Below, piece after piece: positions 44,744 to 56,087 of a stretch of DNA of 64,000 nucleotides. Numbering within the stretch: the first letter of the stretch is position 1; every line of letters starts with the position of its first letter. Source of the stretch: Tupaia tana (lineage: Eukaryota > Chordata > Mammalia > Scandentia > Tupaiidae); the NCBI GenBank assembly GCA_026018925.1, contig JAKSZU010000006.1, forward strand, positions 128,975,592 through 129,039,591, in the 5' to 3' direction. The notes under the pieces are model-generated. The model saw only the letters and a list, made by a program, of their open reading frames with translations. It was not told where the DNA came from and did no database searches. The position numbers and the translations under genes are program-made.

Positions 44744-44877
44744 CAAGAGGTCTGCAGAAAGTTCATAGAAAATTCATATTTTGAAGAACCCATGTATGAA
44801 TCTCAAAATTATTTTTGTACCAAAATAAACTTATACTTTAATTCTAACTTTCTATGAACTTTTTGAAGTACCCTCAA
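44744..44877. mobile_element. Mariner-like palindromic element, copy 6 (best)
   Basis: 134 bp with clear inverted ends: 'aggtctgcagaaagttcata' against the complement of 'tatgaactttttgaagtacc'. Interior 'caaaataaacttatacttta'. TA dinucleotides sit just outside both ends, as expected for mariner target sites. Confidence 0.75.
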
Positions 44878-45364
44878 TATTTAGGGAAAATATATCTCTC
44901 TGAAGTTGAAGTTTGTGTTATAATTATGCCTTCTGCAGAAATGACTTACAGTATTAAATGATGTAGAAATATTTCATTGATTACAATGTTCTCTAAAGGC
45001 CTCGGCTGAGAGTGTAAATCTCCTTAAAGCATCCATGTAGACTAAAAGCCATCAAATAAGTTGTCATCTATCTGCAACACATTAAAATTAATGAGTTATG
45101 AAATGACTAAAACTTGATAATCAATAAGGAGTATTCAATAAAAAAGGAGCAGAATTGGATTAGATATATCAGGGTCTATTTAACACTGTGTAAGAAAGAA
45201 AGGTAATAAATCACATATTGCTACATTTTAAGCTTATTTAAGGGCAAGACCTTATCTTATTTATGTCTAAGCGCAAATGCAGAACTACAGATGGTATGCA
45301 CAGCTCTCCAAGAAGACAGATTTTTAAAAGTAACTCCTTTGGACAAGTGAATTAGAAGAGGTTG
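44878..45364. other. Unassigned, no gene seen
   Basis: AT-rich DNA between mariner-like copy 6 and the L1 5' segment. Confidence 0.35.
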
Positions 45365-46170
45365 CCCTACTCAGAGGTTGCAATTCAATATGGAGCAGTC
45401 TGGAGGACAACTGAAGTCTTTCTGCCCAACTTCACCCTCCTGCTCCCCAGATCTAGCCAGGACAAGCCAATCATCAGCCATCTATACTTGAGTTTTGATT
45501 GGCCCCTTTCAGAAACTAGGACAACTGAAGCCTTTCTGCCCAGACTTCACCCTCGTGCCCCTAGATCTAGCCAGGGTCAGAATAATCCTGTTTCCATGGG
45601 ATCTGCTGCACAAAGAGAGAAAAATGGTACTGCTTAGAGATTGCAGATCACCTCCTCCTGCATGCCTCTGAATGCTCAGATTTAACTCCAAAAAGTAGGA
45701 AAAAATGTATAATACATCAGGTGATCAGAAACCACCACAAAGGCACTAGAAATATGAGAAGCCAAGAAAATATCTTTCCCCTAAGGGAAAAGAATAACTC
45801 CTCATCCTCCACAGACAATACAAGGGAACTCGTGGAAATGTCACATAAATAATATAAAATATTCATAGTGACAAAACTAATAGAGAGGCAAGAGAAGAGA
45901 GACAATGAACTCTAGAAGATTCAGAAGAAAAGAGACGAGTTCCAGGAGGTGAGGAAGTTCTTGCACAATCTGAAAGAGGCAATACACACTACAAATAAGA
46001 ATCAAATGGAATTGTTAGCGATGAAGGTGATAATACAGGAACTTAAAACCTCCCTTGAAAGTATTAAAAGAAGATTAGATCGTGCAGAAGATCGAATCTC
46101 AGATGTGAAAGATAGAATCTCTGACCTAGAAAAATTCACCAAAAAGACTGAGCTTTAAACCTTAATCAAA
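45365..46170 (+). mobile_element. L1 5' segment: repeated 5'UTR units and partial ORF1
   Basis: The 5' part holds two copies of a ~58-base unit (about 45412-45469 and 45519-45576, both beginning 'ggacaactgaag' and ending 'gatctagccagg'), like monomeric L1 promoters. From about 45,730 the plus strand encodes degenerate ORF1 N-terminus. A 69-codon frame (45949-46158) reads a heptad-rich coiled coil with 'LESIKRRLDRAEDRISDV', which corresponds to the coiled coil of the long L1 at 54.1 kb. It then stops at TAA, and no RNA-binding domain or ORF2 follows. Only L1 on the plus strand. Confidence 0.8.
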
Positions 46171-46245
46171 TTTCTCTTAACATTTTTTGATTTTGATCTA
46201 TTAAAACTAAAACTGTTTTTCTTAAAATTAAAAAATGCAGGTGAT

Positions 46246-46436
46246 AAGCAGGTGGTGTGGTGGTTAAGGTACTGGACACTCCCACATGGCCAACCACGAT
46301 TCAACTCCTGGATCTGGGACTTGCTTTCTCACTTTGTCTCTCTCTCTCTCGCTCGCTCGCTCTGTGTCTGTGTGTGTGTGTGTGTGTGTGCATGTCTGGT
46401 CAAATTAATATAATTTAAAAAATAAATAGTCAAATA
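46246..46436 (+). mobile_element. Short (class B) tRNA-derived SINE
   Basis: Head 'agcaggtggtgtggtggtta', tRNA part, then (CT)n, GCTC repeats and (TG)n at 46337-46391, 'tctggtcaaattaatataat' and an A-rich tail. The same signature tail as the other class B copies. Confidence 0.85.
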
Positions 46437-47264
46437 ATTCTTTTAAAAATGCTTAAAAATACCTATAAAAAAGAAACTGAATGTTTCTTTTAATATAATG
46501 TACTACAGAAAAAGAAAATGAACTAGCAATGCTACAGAATAATCTATCATTAGAGAGAAATAGAAAGTTGAATTAGTGTACAATAGTGCAAAGTCATTAC
46601 AGAAAGTCACAACAAATTAGTAATGCTTATTTGGAATACCATACAGGAGGAATTATTGATGGAGACAGAAGAACTGGTGACCTTGATGAGATATTGAAAG
46701 TGAATTGTTGAGTTAGTTACCCCATCAGCAGAAAATGAAGATGTTCTGTAAATATTAACAAAAGTTGTGATAGATAGAAAGCACACTCAGCTAATAAGCT
46801 GTAACATTGGAAAACGAAACAAAACAAAACAAAAACCATAAAATAAACAAACAAAAAAAATGGGTGCAGCCTGGAATAGGAACTAGAGGTACAGAGCACA
46901 GGCAGGATTTCAGATTCTACTTATCTCTTGTCCAAGTACCTTTGGGTGTTAAACAAATTACATAGCAATAAATAGAGGCCTGTGTAGCATCAATTAGTAG
47001 GCGATGAATAAATAAGTAAAAATGTAAGGCATTCTCAGTATTTTATAGTTTCTAAGAAGCAATACTAAGATACAACTTCTAGTCTGGATAAATAACCCCC
47101 ATAAGTCGATACAGGACACATTCCTCTGATTGAGTGACCATCAGAAACCTTTCTAATTAGTTATATGGTTTTCAACTATTGTAATCCTGGGAGTCCTATG
47201 AAGTAGGATAATTATACTGGTTGCTGTAGAGTTTTGTTCTGTAAGACATAAAAATAAATGCCTG
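46437..47264. other. Unassigned, no gene seen
   Basis: (AAAAC)n-rich tract at 46813-46860; 47188-47215 ('ggagtcctatgaagtaggat') recalls the MIR core on the minus strand. No gene seen. Confidence 0.4.
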
Positions 47265-47265
47265 G

Positions 47266-47422
47266 GATCAGATGGTGACACAGTGGTAACACAACTGGAT
47301 CCACATAGGAAGGGTCCTAGTTCAAGTCCCAGGGACACTCGGTACATGTCAGAGCTGAGGCTGGGGGTGGATCACAGCATGATGCCTTGTTGGGAGTGCT
47401 TCTCCCTCAGGAGAAATGAAAT
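47266..47422 (+). mobile_element. tRNA-derived SINE, class C, short
   Basis: 'cagatggtgacacagtggta' (47271), 'ctggatccacataggaaggg', B box 'agttcaagtcccaggga' at 47320, then 'ggatcacagcatgatgcctt'. It ends at 'ctccctcaggagaaatg' before the converging copy. Confidence 0.7.
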
Positions 47423-47427
47423 TTTTA

Positions 47428-47653
47428 GAAAAACTCTTATTTATTTCTTCGTTACTGAGAGAGACACAGAAAGAGAGAGAGAGTTAGTCTTGACATTACA
47501 GTTCATCCACAGTGTTAGCCAGCCCCATACCACAATTACACACATGGCCAGTCACACCCACAGAAGTCTCCCAATGGAAACCCAGAACTCTCCTATGTAG
47601 GCCAGCCCTACAGAGCTTCATGTCCTCCCACTGCACCATGGTCTAGCCCCAGA
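47428..47653 (-). mobile_element. tRNA-derived SINE, class C
   Basis: 'ttcgttactgagagagacac', GA segment, 'gaaacccagaactctcctat', right end 'cactgcaccatggtctagcccc'. Forms a tail-to-tail pair with the preceding plus-strand copy. Confidence 0.7.
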
Positions 47654-47845
47654 AAAAAATTAAAAAAAAAAAAGAATGTCTTTTTCTCTCTCTTTTTGTG
47701 CATTAAGGAGGGTACAGTTTAGCTTAACTAATGTATCCTTGGTTATTTTGTATTGCTTTGCGCCTTGTAATATTCCATAAATTGTATTAAATAAATGTGG
47801 TGGAAAATAATTAAATCAGCCATATAAAAATTTGACTAATGTTGG

Positions 47846-47944
47846 GCCAGCCAGTGGCATGGTGTTTGAGACAGCTGGATTCCATATGGCTGACTATGAA
47901 GTTTGAGTCCTAGAACTGATGGCTTAAAAAACATGCTGGATGTG

Positions 47945-47983
<39 letters not shown>

Positions 47984-48115
47984 ACTCCCAAAATTCTGAA
48001 ACGAGGGAAAGATGAAGGAGGAGGGATTTCAATGTGATCCTCCCCTATATGATTGCCTTCTCACTCTCTTTCTTTCTCTGGTGATCACCCAATACCCTCT
48101 TGCAAATTAAAAAAA
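47846..48115 (+). mobile_element. tRNA-derived SINE
   Basis: Head 'gggccagccagtggcatggt' at 47845, B-box region 'agtttgagtcctagaac', (TG)n expansion 47940-47978 at the position of the class 'gcgtgtgcgtgcgtgccc' motif, body 'aaagatgaaggaggagggat', CT segment, A tail. Confidence 0.82.
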
Positions 48116-48647
48116 TATATATAGTAATTTTAATCAGTCAATACTAGACAATACTTGCAAGTGGTTGGAGATAGTTATAATATGTAAAACTAGACTATGA
48201 TTCAAAAGTACCAAGTACCAAGTGATCTCTACCTTGTGAAACTTTACCTGATAACATCAGCTGAATCCTGCATAACTGCAGGTCAAGTTCATTTTCCCTG
48301 AGCATCTTGCCTATGAAAAAATGTAGGAGAAATTTGGAAAGACCAGGAAAATTCATCTGAATGGACAATATAAATGATAGTTACCTTGTGCTGTTAAGGC
48401 TCATTATCATTACTCAAAATATAACAGGTTTCTAATCTCTCAGTGCCCTATTGTGGGAGAACATAGTAAACATAAGAAGGTATAACACTGAAAATCAGAC
48501 AGTCCTAAAATGAAGTGTAAGATATAAAACAGTGTCTTTTTTTTGAAGTTGAACACAACTGATAAGGGATCAGGGATATTAAATATATATGCAGTAATCC
48601 TGGGATACCTCTGTGACCACTGAGGGCATCCCTGCTGTACTGGAATA
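48116..48647. other. Unassigned, no gene seen
   Basis: Sequence between a SINE and the 3' end of the long L1, with no recognised element. Confidence 0.35.
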
Positions 48648-49164
48648 CTGTATCCTCATTCTTTTTAATTATTTATTTATTTTATTATCATCATAATCTT
48701 GTTTATATTACATTGAATTGCATATAACTTTACAGTGCATTACATTGCTTTTTCAAAAGGGAATGCCATGCATGTCAGTAAATACAGAGACATTAATCTC
48801 CCCACTTCATCATTCAATAGCTTTTCATTGTTTTTCCCAATCATCATTATTATTATTCCAATTATTTTTTAAACATTCAAACACTATTTCTCATTTTGCT
48901 TGTAAAAAGACTTTACCCATCATGAAATACTTCTCAGACCAATCCAGTTGAGAATACTAGACACGTCATCATCAACAGGTATTAAGCCATATCTGTTTCT
49001 CACTAATGTCCTGCCTCTCTATTTGTTCTCTTGCTATCTTTCTCTATCCTCTTCTCTTCATCCCCCCATTCCACACTGTCTTATTCTCGTTAAGTACTTT
49101 CACTACTTTTATGTCCTCCAATATTTCACTCTCTACCATAGAGTGCAGATAGTCAGTATATATT

Positions 49165-49791
49165 AAGTGGATACATACAATATCTTTCTTTCATAGCCTG
49201 GCTTACTTCACTCAGCAATAGATCCTCCATATCTGACCACTTTCTATCAAATGCCAGGGTCTTGTTATTTTTTTTTTTTTTTTGGCTGAGTAGTATTCCA
49301 TAGAGTATATATGCCACACTTTTCCAAACCATTTATCAGTTTGTGGACATTTAGGTTGGTTTCATGTCTTGGCAATTGTGAATAATGCTGCAATAAACAT
49401 TGATGTGCAAGCACTTTTCTGACTGTGAGTTCTCCTGTTTTTCGTGTAGATACCCAGAAGTGGGATTGCTGGATCAAATGGTAGTTCTATTTGTAGATCT
49501 TTGAGGAACCTCCATATTGTTCTCCACAGTGGTTGAACCAGTTTACATTCCCACCAACAGTGTAGGAGGGTTCCCTTTTCACCACATCCCCGCCAACACT
49601 TATCACGTTTTATATTCTTAATCTTTGCCATTCTGACAGGGGTTAAGTGATATCTCATTGTGATTTTTATCTGCATCTCCCTTATGATGAAGGATGTTGA
49701 GCATTTCCTTATATGCTTTTTGGCTGTTTGTATGTCTTCCTTAGAGAGATTTTTGTTCAGCTCATTTTCCCATCTTTTAATTGGGTTAGTT

Positions 49792-49836
<45 letters not shown>

Positions 49837-52800
49837 TTCGCATAAGGCACTTGAGTTCCCTGTGTATTCTGGTTATCAGTCCCTTGTCTGAGGCATATTT
49901 AACAAAAATATTTTCCCATTCTGAGGGTTGTCAGTTCACACTTGTTACTGTGTCCTTTGTTGTGCAGAAACTTCTTAGTCTGATATAGTCCCACTTACCT
50001 ATTTTAGGGATTATTGCCTGCGCTTTGGGAATCTTTTCTAAGAAGTCTTTGCATACTCCAATGTCTCTCAGAGTTTCCCCAGCATTTTACACCAGTGGTT
50101 TTATTGTTTGAGGTCTTAGGTTCAGATCTTTGATCCATTTTGAGTTGATTGTTGTTAATGGTGACAGATGGGGGTTCAGTTTCATCTTTCTGCAGGTGGA
50201 TACCCAGTTTTTCCAGCACCATTTACTAAAGAGGTTTTCCTTTTCCTAATGGATTGACTGATACTCCTTTGTCAAAAATCAGTTGGCTGTAAACTTTGGG
50301 AGTTATTTCTGGGGTCTCTATTCTATTCTATTGGTCCACATGTCTGCTTTTGTGCCAATACCATGCTGTTTTGATGATCACAGCTTTATAGTATATCTTG
50401 GGATCAGGGAGTGATATGCCTCCTACTCCATTCTTGCACAGGATTGCTTTTGCAATACGAGGTCTTTTATGATTCTAGACAAATTCTATGATTGTCTTTT
50501 ATAGATCTGTGAAGAATATTTCTGGTATTTTGATTGGAATTGCATTAAACATGTAGATTAATTTGGGCTGAATTGCCATTTTTATTATGTTAATTCTTCC
50601 AGTCCAGGAACATGGGATGTCCTTCCACTTTTTTATGTCACTTTCAATATCTTTTTAAAGATTTTCATAGTTTTCTTTATAAAGGTCTTTGACTTTCTTA
50701 GTTAGGTTTATCCCTAGTGTGGCTATGGTGAAAGGGATTCATTTCTTCAGGTCTACTTCGTTCAACTTGTTGTTCATATATAGAAATGCTATAGATTTTT
50801 GGATATTGATTTTGTATCCTGCCACTTTACTGTATTCACTTATTACTTCAAGAAGTTTTTTTCATGGATACCTTTGGGTCTTCTAAGTATATCATCATGT
50901 CATCTGTGAATAAAGATATTTTCAACTCTTCTTTGTCTATTCAAATGCCCTTTATATTGTTCTCTTCTCTGATTGCATTAGGTAAGACTTCCAGTACTAT
51001 ATTAAAGAGCAGTGGAGAAAGTGGGCAGCCTTGCCTAGTACCCATTTTTAGCGGAAAAGCTTTCAGCTTTTCCCCATTCAGTATAATGTTAGCTGTAGGT
51101 TTTTCATAGATGGTGTTTATTGTGTTGAGAAATGACCCTTCTATACCAATCTTACTGAGGGTCTTAATCATAAAAGGACGTTGTATTTTATCAGATGCTT
51201 TCTCCGCATCAATTGAAAAGATCATATGGTTTTTATCTTTCTGTTAATGTGGCATATTACATTTATGCTTGCGTATGTTGAACCACCCTTGCATTCCTGG
51301 GATAAAGCCTACCTGGTCGTGATGAATAATCTTTGTTATATGTTGTTGGATATGATTTGCGAGTATCTTGTTGAGAATTTTTGCATCTATATTCATCAAT
51401 GATATCGGTCTGTAATTTTCTTTTTTTGTCATATCCTTATCTGTTTTGGGGATAAGGATGATGGAGGCTTCAAAAAATGAATTTGAAAGGTTTCCTTCTT
51501 TTTGAATCTTTAGAAATAATTTTAGTAGGATAGGGGTTAACTCTTCCTTAAAAGTTTTGTAGAATTCAGAAGTGAAGCCATCTGGACCTGGGTTTTTAAT
51601 TGTCGGGAGGTTATTTATTACTGATTCAATCTTCTGGTTTGTTATGGGTCTATTCAGGCTTTCCATGTCCTCCTAATTCAATCTTGGTAGATTTTATGCA
51701 TCCAGGAATTTGTCCATCTCCTCCAAGTTACCTTGTTTGTTGGCATATAGTTGCTCATAGTATCCTCTAATGATATTTTGTATTTCTGCTATGTCTGTTA
51801 TAATATTGCCTGTTTCATCACATAGTTGATTAATCTGGTTTCTTTCTTTCTTCTTCTTGATCAGTCTGGCCAATGGTGTGTCAAACTTGTTAATCTTTTC
51901 AAAGAACCAGCTTTTACTTTTATTTATTTTCTGTATGTTTTTTTTATTTTCAATTTCATTTATTTCTGCTCGAACCTTTATTATGTCTTTTTGCCTGGTA
52001 TTTTTGGGGTTTGTTTGTTGTTGTTTTTCCAATTCCCTGAGGCATGATGATAGTTATCTGTTTGCCGTCTTCCCATCCTTTTATTATGCGCACTAATTGC
52101 TATGAATTTCCCTCTTATGACTGCTTTTGCTGTGTCCCATAGATTATGGACACGTGTACTCATTAACATTTGTTTCCATAAATTTTTTTATTTCAGCCTT
52201 AATTTCTTCAGTAGTGAAGAAGTCATTCAGAAGTAGGTTGTTCAGTTTCCATGTGTTTGTGTATTTTGGGGGTTGTTTCCTGAAATTAATCTTGAGTTTA
52301 ATTCCATCATGGTCAGAGAAGATGCTGGATACAGTTTCTATGCCTTTGAATCTGTAAAGGCTTGACTTGTGTCTTAACATATGATCAATCTTTGTAAAGG
52401 TTCCATGCCAGGGTGAGAAAAATGTATATGTTGTGGAAGTAGGAAAGTTCTATAGATATCTGTCAAGCCCATTCCATTTATAGTATCATTTAGACCCTGT
52501 ATCTATTTATTTTCTGTCTAGAAGATCGGTCTAAAGTAGATAATGGGGTGTTGAGATCTCCAACAATTATAGTATTTCTCCCTATCTCTCCTTTTAGCTC
52601 CAGCAGTCTTTCCTTTACATATTTAGGTGCACCTGAGTTGGGTGCGTAGATATTTATAAGGGTTATGTCTTCTTGTTGGATTACCCCATTTTCTATTATA
52701 TAATGCCCTTCTTTGTCTCTTCTTACAGTCTTTGTCTTGAAATATATTTTGTCTGAGATCACTATTGCTACTCCAGCACTTTTTTGATTTCCATTTGCAT

Positions 52801-52960
52801 GGGATATCTTTTTCCAGCCCTTTACCTTTAGTCTATGTATGTCTTTATCCATAAGGTGAGTTTCTTGTAGGCAACAGATAGAGAGTTTCTGGGTTTTTTA
52901 TTATTATTATTATTTTTTTATCCATTCGGCTTGTCTATATCTCTTAATTGGAGAATTTAA
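49165..52960 (-). pseudogene. L1 ORF2 (endonuclease-reverse transcriptase), broken
   Basis: ORF2p makes the nick and the cDNA in L1 transposition. In order on the minus strand: endonuclease with 'CCLQETHL' near 52880 and 'SDHDGIKL' near 52310; reverse transcriptase region with '[10 protein letters not shown]' (about 51580), '[17 protein letters not shown]' (about 51390), '[13 protein letters not shown]' style block (about 51200), '[14 protein letters not shown]' (about 51040) and 'SLFTDDMMIYL' (about 50900), in which the DD pair is kept but the usual FADD alanine is Thr; and the C-terminal Cys-rich part '[18 protein letters not shown]' (about 49590). Stops and frameshifts separate these blocks, including a stop just before FTDD. 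A 42-base T run (49794-49835) lengthens a lysine stretch and shifts the frame. Confidence 0.9.
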
Positions 52961-53059
52961 TCATTGACATTCGATGTAATTATTGATATTTCTGAACCTG
53001 ACCCTATCGTTAAGTGAGTCATTTTCTTGGTTGTTTTTTGTTCTCATATAACTATCTGT

Positions 53060-54312
53060 CTGACTTTTTAGTTTTCCTGGTATAGTACTCCCTTCAGAAC
53101 CTCTTGAAGAGCTGGTCTGGAGTTGGTAAATTCCTTCAAATTTTGTTTATCTAAGAATGTTTTTTATCTTTTTTTTCCCATATGAAAGATAATCTTGCCA
53201 GGTATAATATTCTTGGTTGAAACTGATTTTTTTTTTTTTTTTTGGAGAGGTTTATGCTACAGGGTGAGTGTGCTCGCCAGAAAGACAGAGAGAGACAGAG
53301 AGATAGAAAGTGAAAGAAATCACCCCCCGGGGGGATGGCCATGCCACAATCCCTTCTCCTCCATTCTCCTCTTGGGATCTTGGGCACGCACTCACACGCA
53401 CCTGGTGTGAGTTTAAGCCGCTGTGTCTGGGACTCGAACCATGGTCGACTACATGGGAGTCCAGCAACATAGCCATTACGCTAACTGCTGGTCCCAGAAA
53501 TTGTTTTTCATGCAACACTTCAACTATATTTCCCCATTCTTCCCTTGCCTGCATTGTTTCCGCTGAGAGATCCGATGTTAGCCTGATGGGGCGACCTTTG
53601 TAAGTAACTTGACGTTTCCTTCTTGCCAACTTTAGTATCTTGTCTTTGTCGTTTTTGCCAGTCTGGCTATGATGTACCTTGGAGAGGATCTTCTTGGGTT
53701 GATTCTACTCAGGGTCTTATGTATTTCTTGGGTCTGGATATTTGAATGCCTTTATATGTTTGGAAAGTTTTCTTCCAGGATTTTATGGAATAAATTATTT
53801 AGGCCCTTATTATTTTCTTCCTCTTCTGGGGTACCAATTATCTGGATGTTGGGGTGCTTGATGGTATCCAGTATTCCTCATATATTGTCCTCATTTTTCA
53901 TGGTTGTTTTCTCAATCTTCTTGATACTTTTTTCTAGATCAGATGTTTTGTCTCCTATGTTAGAGATTCTATCTTCTGCCTGATCTAACCTACTTTTAAT
54001 ACTTTCAAGGGAGGTTTTAATTTCCTGTATCACATTCTTCAACCCTAGACGTTCCATCTGGTTCTTGTTTAAGGTATCCATTTCTTCTTTCAAGTCATGA
54101 AAGCACTTCCTCATCTCCTGGAGCTCCTTTTCTCTTTTCTCTTCCATCTCAGTTAGTTTGGTCACTACAAATATTATGAATTCCTTATCAGACATGTCTA
54201 CAATGTCCATTATATTGACTGTGGGTGATGTAGGTTTGATGATTTCCCTTGTGGGAGAGGCCTTTTGTTGGTTGCTCATATTTCTTGAGCCTCTGCGATT
54301 GTTCCTAGTCAT
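53060..54312 (-). pseudogene. L1 ORF1 (RNA-binding chaperone), broken and split
   Basis: ORF1p coats L1 RNA as a trimer. The start at 54312 (Met-Thr-Arg-Asn-Asn) opens a 144-codon piece with an Asp/Glu/Lys-rich heptad region ('LESIKSRLDQAEDRISNI') typical of the coiled coil. An in-frame TGA at about 53875 ends it. The RNA-recognition part ('IIGTPEEEENNKGLNNLF') and the C-terminal part ('LARRKRQVTYKGRPIRLT') follow in changed frames. A SINE at 53236-53495 splits the C-terminal domain just before 'FQPRILYLARLSF'. Confidence 0.88.
53236..53495 (-). mobile_element. tRNA-derived SINE nested in L1 ORF1
   Basis: T run 53227-53243, perfect 12 bp palindrome CCCCCCGGGGGG at 53323-53334, B box 'catggttcgagtccc' on the sense strand, right end 'ctaactgctggtccc'. 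Junctions 'gaaactgattttt' and 'gaaattgttttt' are a target duplication with small changes. Confidence 0.92.
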
Positions 54313-54856
54313 CAGGTAATCTATATGTTGCTTCCTAACTTATTTAAGGTATCTCTGAGTGTTAAAAGTTGTATAGGATTAGAAAATTGATGATTTCTCT
54401 TATGGTTGGCCTACCTGTTGCTCACCATTACCGTTAACTGTTGCCTCTAGTCCTGGATGGCCCAAAGTCCTCCCTGTTTCTAAGGAGTGGTGAGCCTCCA
54501 ACTGACCTAATAAGCAATACCTCAAGAGCAAAGAAAAACAAAGCAAAACAAAACAAAACAAAAATCACGCAGCACATAATGCATGCCGCGCGCTATTCAA
54601 AACACTAAAATTCAGACAGTCCAAAGGCAAGTGGGGAAGGGCCAGAGGATGAGTGACAGGTCCTGGGAAGACCGGCCTGCAGCTGCAGGCCATCTGGTGT
54701 CTGGCTCGATCCGGTTTGCAGGTGGGATAGGGTGGGGTGGGGTAGGCTACGAGTTCGTCTTAAAGTCCCATGCAATCAACCTGAGTTCCAAAGAGGAGTA
54801 GGCCAAGGTCCGGGGCAGTCGGGTCTACAGCCGCAGGCCCCCTGGTGTCCGCAACT
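54313..54856 (-). promoter_or_regulatory. L1 5'UTR (internal promoter region)
   Basis: GC-richer than the rest of the element. It carries two related units about 140 bases apart: 'cctgcagctgcaggccatct' with 'ggtgtctgg' (54677-54705) and 'ctacagccgcaggccccctg' with 'gtgtccg' (54823-54851). An (AAAAC)n tract lies at 54535-54562. L1 5'UTRs hold the internal Pol II promoter by family knowledge; no individual binding site is claimed. Confidence 0.7.
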
Positions 54857-54871
54857 CTGTATCCTCATTCT

Positions 54872-55439
54872 GAACATAATGATAATATATGAAAACCTTG
54901 TATTTTATGTCATCCAAAAAAAGGATAAAAGTTGTCATTCCTGCAAATAGCTAAAGTATAGAGGAACTAAATGTTTCTTATTGTTAGAGCAATGTTTTCT
55001 TACTGTAGTATGAACATACATTTCTATAGTTAGTTGCAGAAATCATTTCATTGTGACTTGGCATCCCTGACATACTTCAGTGAGAGAAATAGTAAGCAAG
55101 AAAGCTATCACCAGATCAGTGAGATTTGTCCAAATGTGAACACCCCAGATGGTTAACTTCGGAGAGGACTGGGATGTTACCAAGTTTCTGTGAATGTCTG
55201 TTCCAGGTCCAGCTAGATATGATTGGGCTCACTCTGAGAGCCTGATGCCTGTGCCATACCATTTGCTAAGCACACTGATTACTATTTCTCCAACAGAGTC
55301 TGATTCTTCTTACTTACCATCCTTCTACAGCAGGCCCATTTCTGCCCTGTCAGTACTCCATCCTGGTCTTGGCTCATACTGCTCACCAATACTCCACACC
55401 TGGCCCACATTGAACAGAGGTGCAGATTACATTCTGTTG
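54872..55439. other. Unassigned, no gene seen
   Basis: Right flank of the long L1. A plus-strand frame of 123 codons (55194-55565) lacks any domain and overlaps a MIR-like stretch, so it is not called. Confidence 0.35.
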
Positions 55440-55560
55440 TGTCAATTTGTACTAAACAGAGGGGCTGGTTGTTCTCCCACTCTCAAGTTGTGGAACCTTA
55501 GGAAGCTGATTAGTCTCACTTTGCCTGAGTTTCTTCACTTATTAAACAGCTTTGCTGAGA
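55440..55560 (+). mobile_element. MIR SINE fragment
   Basis: 'caagttgtggaaccttagga' (55483), 'agctgattagtctcactttg' (55503), 'cctgagtttcttcacttatt' (55524) follow the MIR core 'tgtgaccttgggcaagttac...cctcagtttcctcatctgta'. Confidence 0.6.
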
Positions 55561-56087
55561 CATGATTCACATGTTATACGTATATTAGTAGGGGTTCTCC
55601 AGATGAAGAGAACTAACAGGATGTGTGCATACATGTACCTAGACAGTCATGGATCTTTGACAAGGACACATTCTGAGAAATGTGGCATTAGGGATTTTTG
55701 TCATTACATGGACATAGCAGAGTGTGATTACCCAAACCTGAATGATACAGCCTACTACACACCTATGTGATATAGCCCATTGCTCCTGGGCGACAAACCT
55801 GTCCAGCCTGTTACTGTACTTAATGCTGTTGACAGTTGTAACACAATGGTAAGTTTCTGTGTATCTAAACATCTATATGGAAAAGGCAGAGTGAAACTGT
55901 GGTATAATTGAGATAAAATGGTATATCTTATTAGGGCACTTATCAGGAATAGAGCTTGGAGGGCTAGACGTTGCTCTGGGTGAGTCAGTGAGTGAGCAGT
56001 GAGTGCATATAAAGGTCTAGGAAATTCCTGTACTGTAGACTTTATAAACATTGAGCCCTTAGGCTACACCAAGTTCATTTATTCATT

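Larger units (their letters stand above)
48663..54856 (-). mobile_element. Full-length L1 (LINE-1) with target-site duplication
   Basis: A 15 bp direct repeat, 'ctgtatcctcattct', at 48648-48662 and 54857-54871 brackets the element. Read on the minus strand: GC-rich 5'UTR (54856-54313), ORF1 (54312 to about 53060), ORF2 (about 52960 to 49165), 3'UTR and an AT-rich tail next to the left duplication. About 5.9 kb without the SINE at 53236-53495. Both reading frames carry stops and frameshifts, so this copy is not able to move by itself. Least diverged L1 in the window. Confidence 0.93.

Noticed and set aside
53252..53629. 125-codon minus-strand frame as a gene
   Set aside because: It joins the C-terminal part of L1 ORF1 to a nested SINE, so it is not a gene.
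55194..55565. 123-codon plus-strand frame as a gene
   Set aside because: The end overlaps a MIR-like element; no domain or family resemblance.
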